A stretch of DNA of 47,430 bases from positions 168,628-216,057 of the forward strand of contig JADZBC010000009.1 in the NCBI GenBank assembly GCA_020852295.1, written 5' to 3'. The notes beneath the pieces are model-generated. The model was given only the letters and a program-made list of their open reading frames with translations, had not been told where the DNA came from and made no database searches. Within the stretch, counting starts at the first letter, position 1. Each line of letters opens with the position of its first letter. The position numbers were made by a program, and so were the translations under genes. Positions 47,242-47,430 of this stretch are shown here, in pieces. This DNA is from a bacterium. Its GTDB lineage: Bacteria > Patescibacteriota > Saccharimonadia > CAILAD01 > JADZBC01.

Positions 47242-47430
47242 ATGAAAGAACATATGATCTATTTAGATTATGCTGCAGCAACTCCAATTGATCCTGAGGT
47301 AGCAAAAGCGATGCACGCCGCCGAGGGTGTTTTTGCTAATCCATCGGCTCGCTACTCACTCGGTCGTAAGGCACGTGAGATGCTTGAAGTCGCGCGATCA
47401 CAAATTGCCCAGGTCTTGGCTTGCAAGTCT
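47242..47430 (+). CDS. Cysteine desulfurase, NifS/IscS family (truncated by window end)
   Basis: MIYLDYAAATPIDPEVAKAM...NPSARYSLGRKAREMLEVAR. Confidence 0.88.
   Translation, partial: MKEHMIYLDYAAATPIDPEVAKAMHAAEGVFANPSARYSLGRKAREMLEVARSQIAQVLACKS

Noticed and set aside
1-47430. CRISPR array or cas genes
   Set aside because: No regularly spaced repeats or Cas motifs seen by eye.
1-47430. Alternative code (UGA = Gly, as in SR1/Gracilibacteria)
   Set aside because: TGA serves as an ordinary stop (for example cassettes 1 and 3) and long conserved ORFs need no TGA read-through.

Overview
This 47.4 kb window looks like a Patescibacteria/CPR chromosome, probably Candidatus Saccharibacteria. That call rests on gene content and an Rpf-type protein and is an inference. 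The standard code (TGA = stop) fits all long ORFs. The right-hand ~30 kb is mostly core: histidine kinase, pgk, polysaccharide deacetylase, eno, tRNA-Glu, pyk, tpiA, glmS, ppa, a UvrD/PcrA helicase, an Rpf-like G5/DUF348 protein, rsmA, a 1944-aa giant protein, a transglutaminase-like membrane protein, metG, tatD and the start of a cysteine desulfurase. The left-hand ~17.6 kb is accessory. It holds small DUF1801/VOC/GNAT/Mrr-type genes, a tRNA-Arg/tRNA-Lys pair, and an AT-rich cluster of about 11 genes (two glycosyltransferases, HAD, NDK-like, NUDIX, sulfotransferase-like, HprK-like, aminotransferase, PaaK-like adenylating enzyme, ThiF/E1-like, Acg-type nitroreductase). Main signals: (1) three GC-rich orphan cassettes, all on the minus strand, sharing a near-consensus promoter TATTGAC[A/T]-N17-TAATAT/TATTAT, a stem-loop at or near +1, a GGAG Shine-Dalgarno, a C/G-ending-codon ORF and a 3'UTR of tandem hairpins; one encodes a 47-aa membrane microprotein missed by the ORF track. 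(2) Displaced copies of the 3' ends of tRNA-Lys (1.4 kb away) and tRNA-Glu (165 bp away, enclosing a structured non-coding insert), which look like att-type duplications without a local integrase. (3) The cluster itself, including what looks like a split MoeY/Rv1355c pair (ThiF + nitroreductase). (4) TGC-TANNNT extended -10 boxes only 6-9 nt before many start codons, predicting leaderless transcription. (5) An enolase with His->Asn in the SHRSGET motif. All homology calls are from motif recognition by eye; no searches were run.
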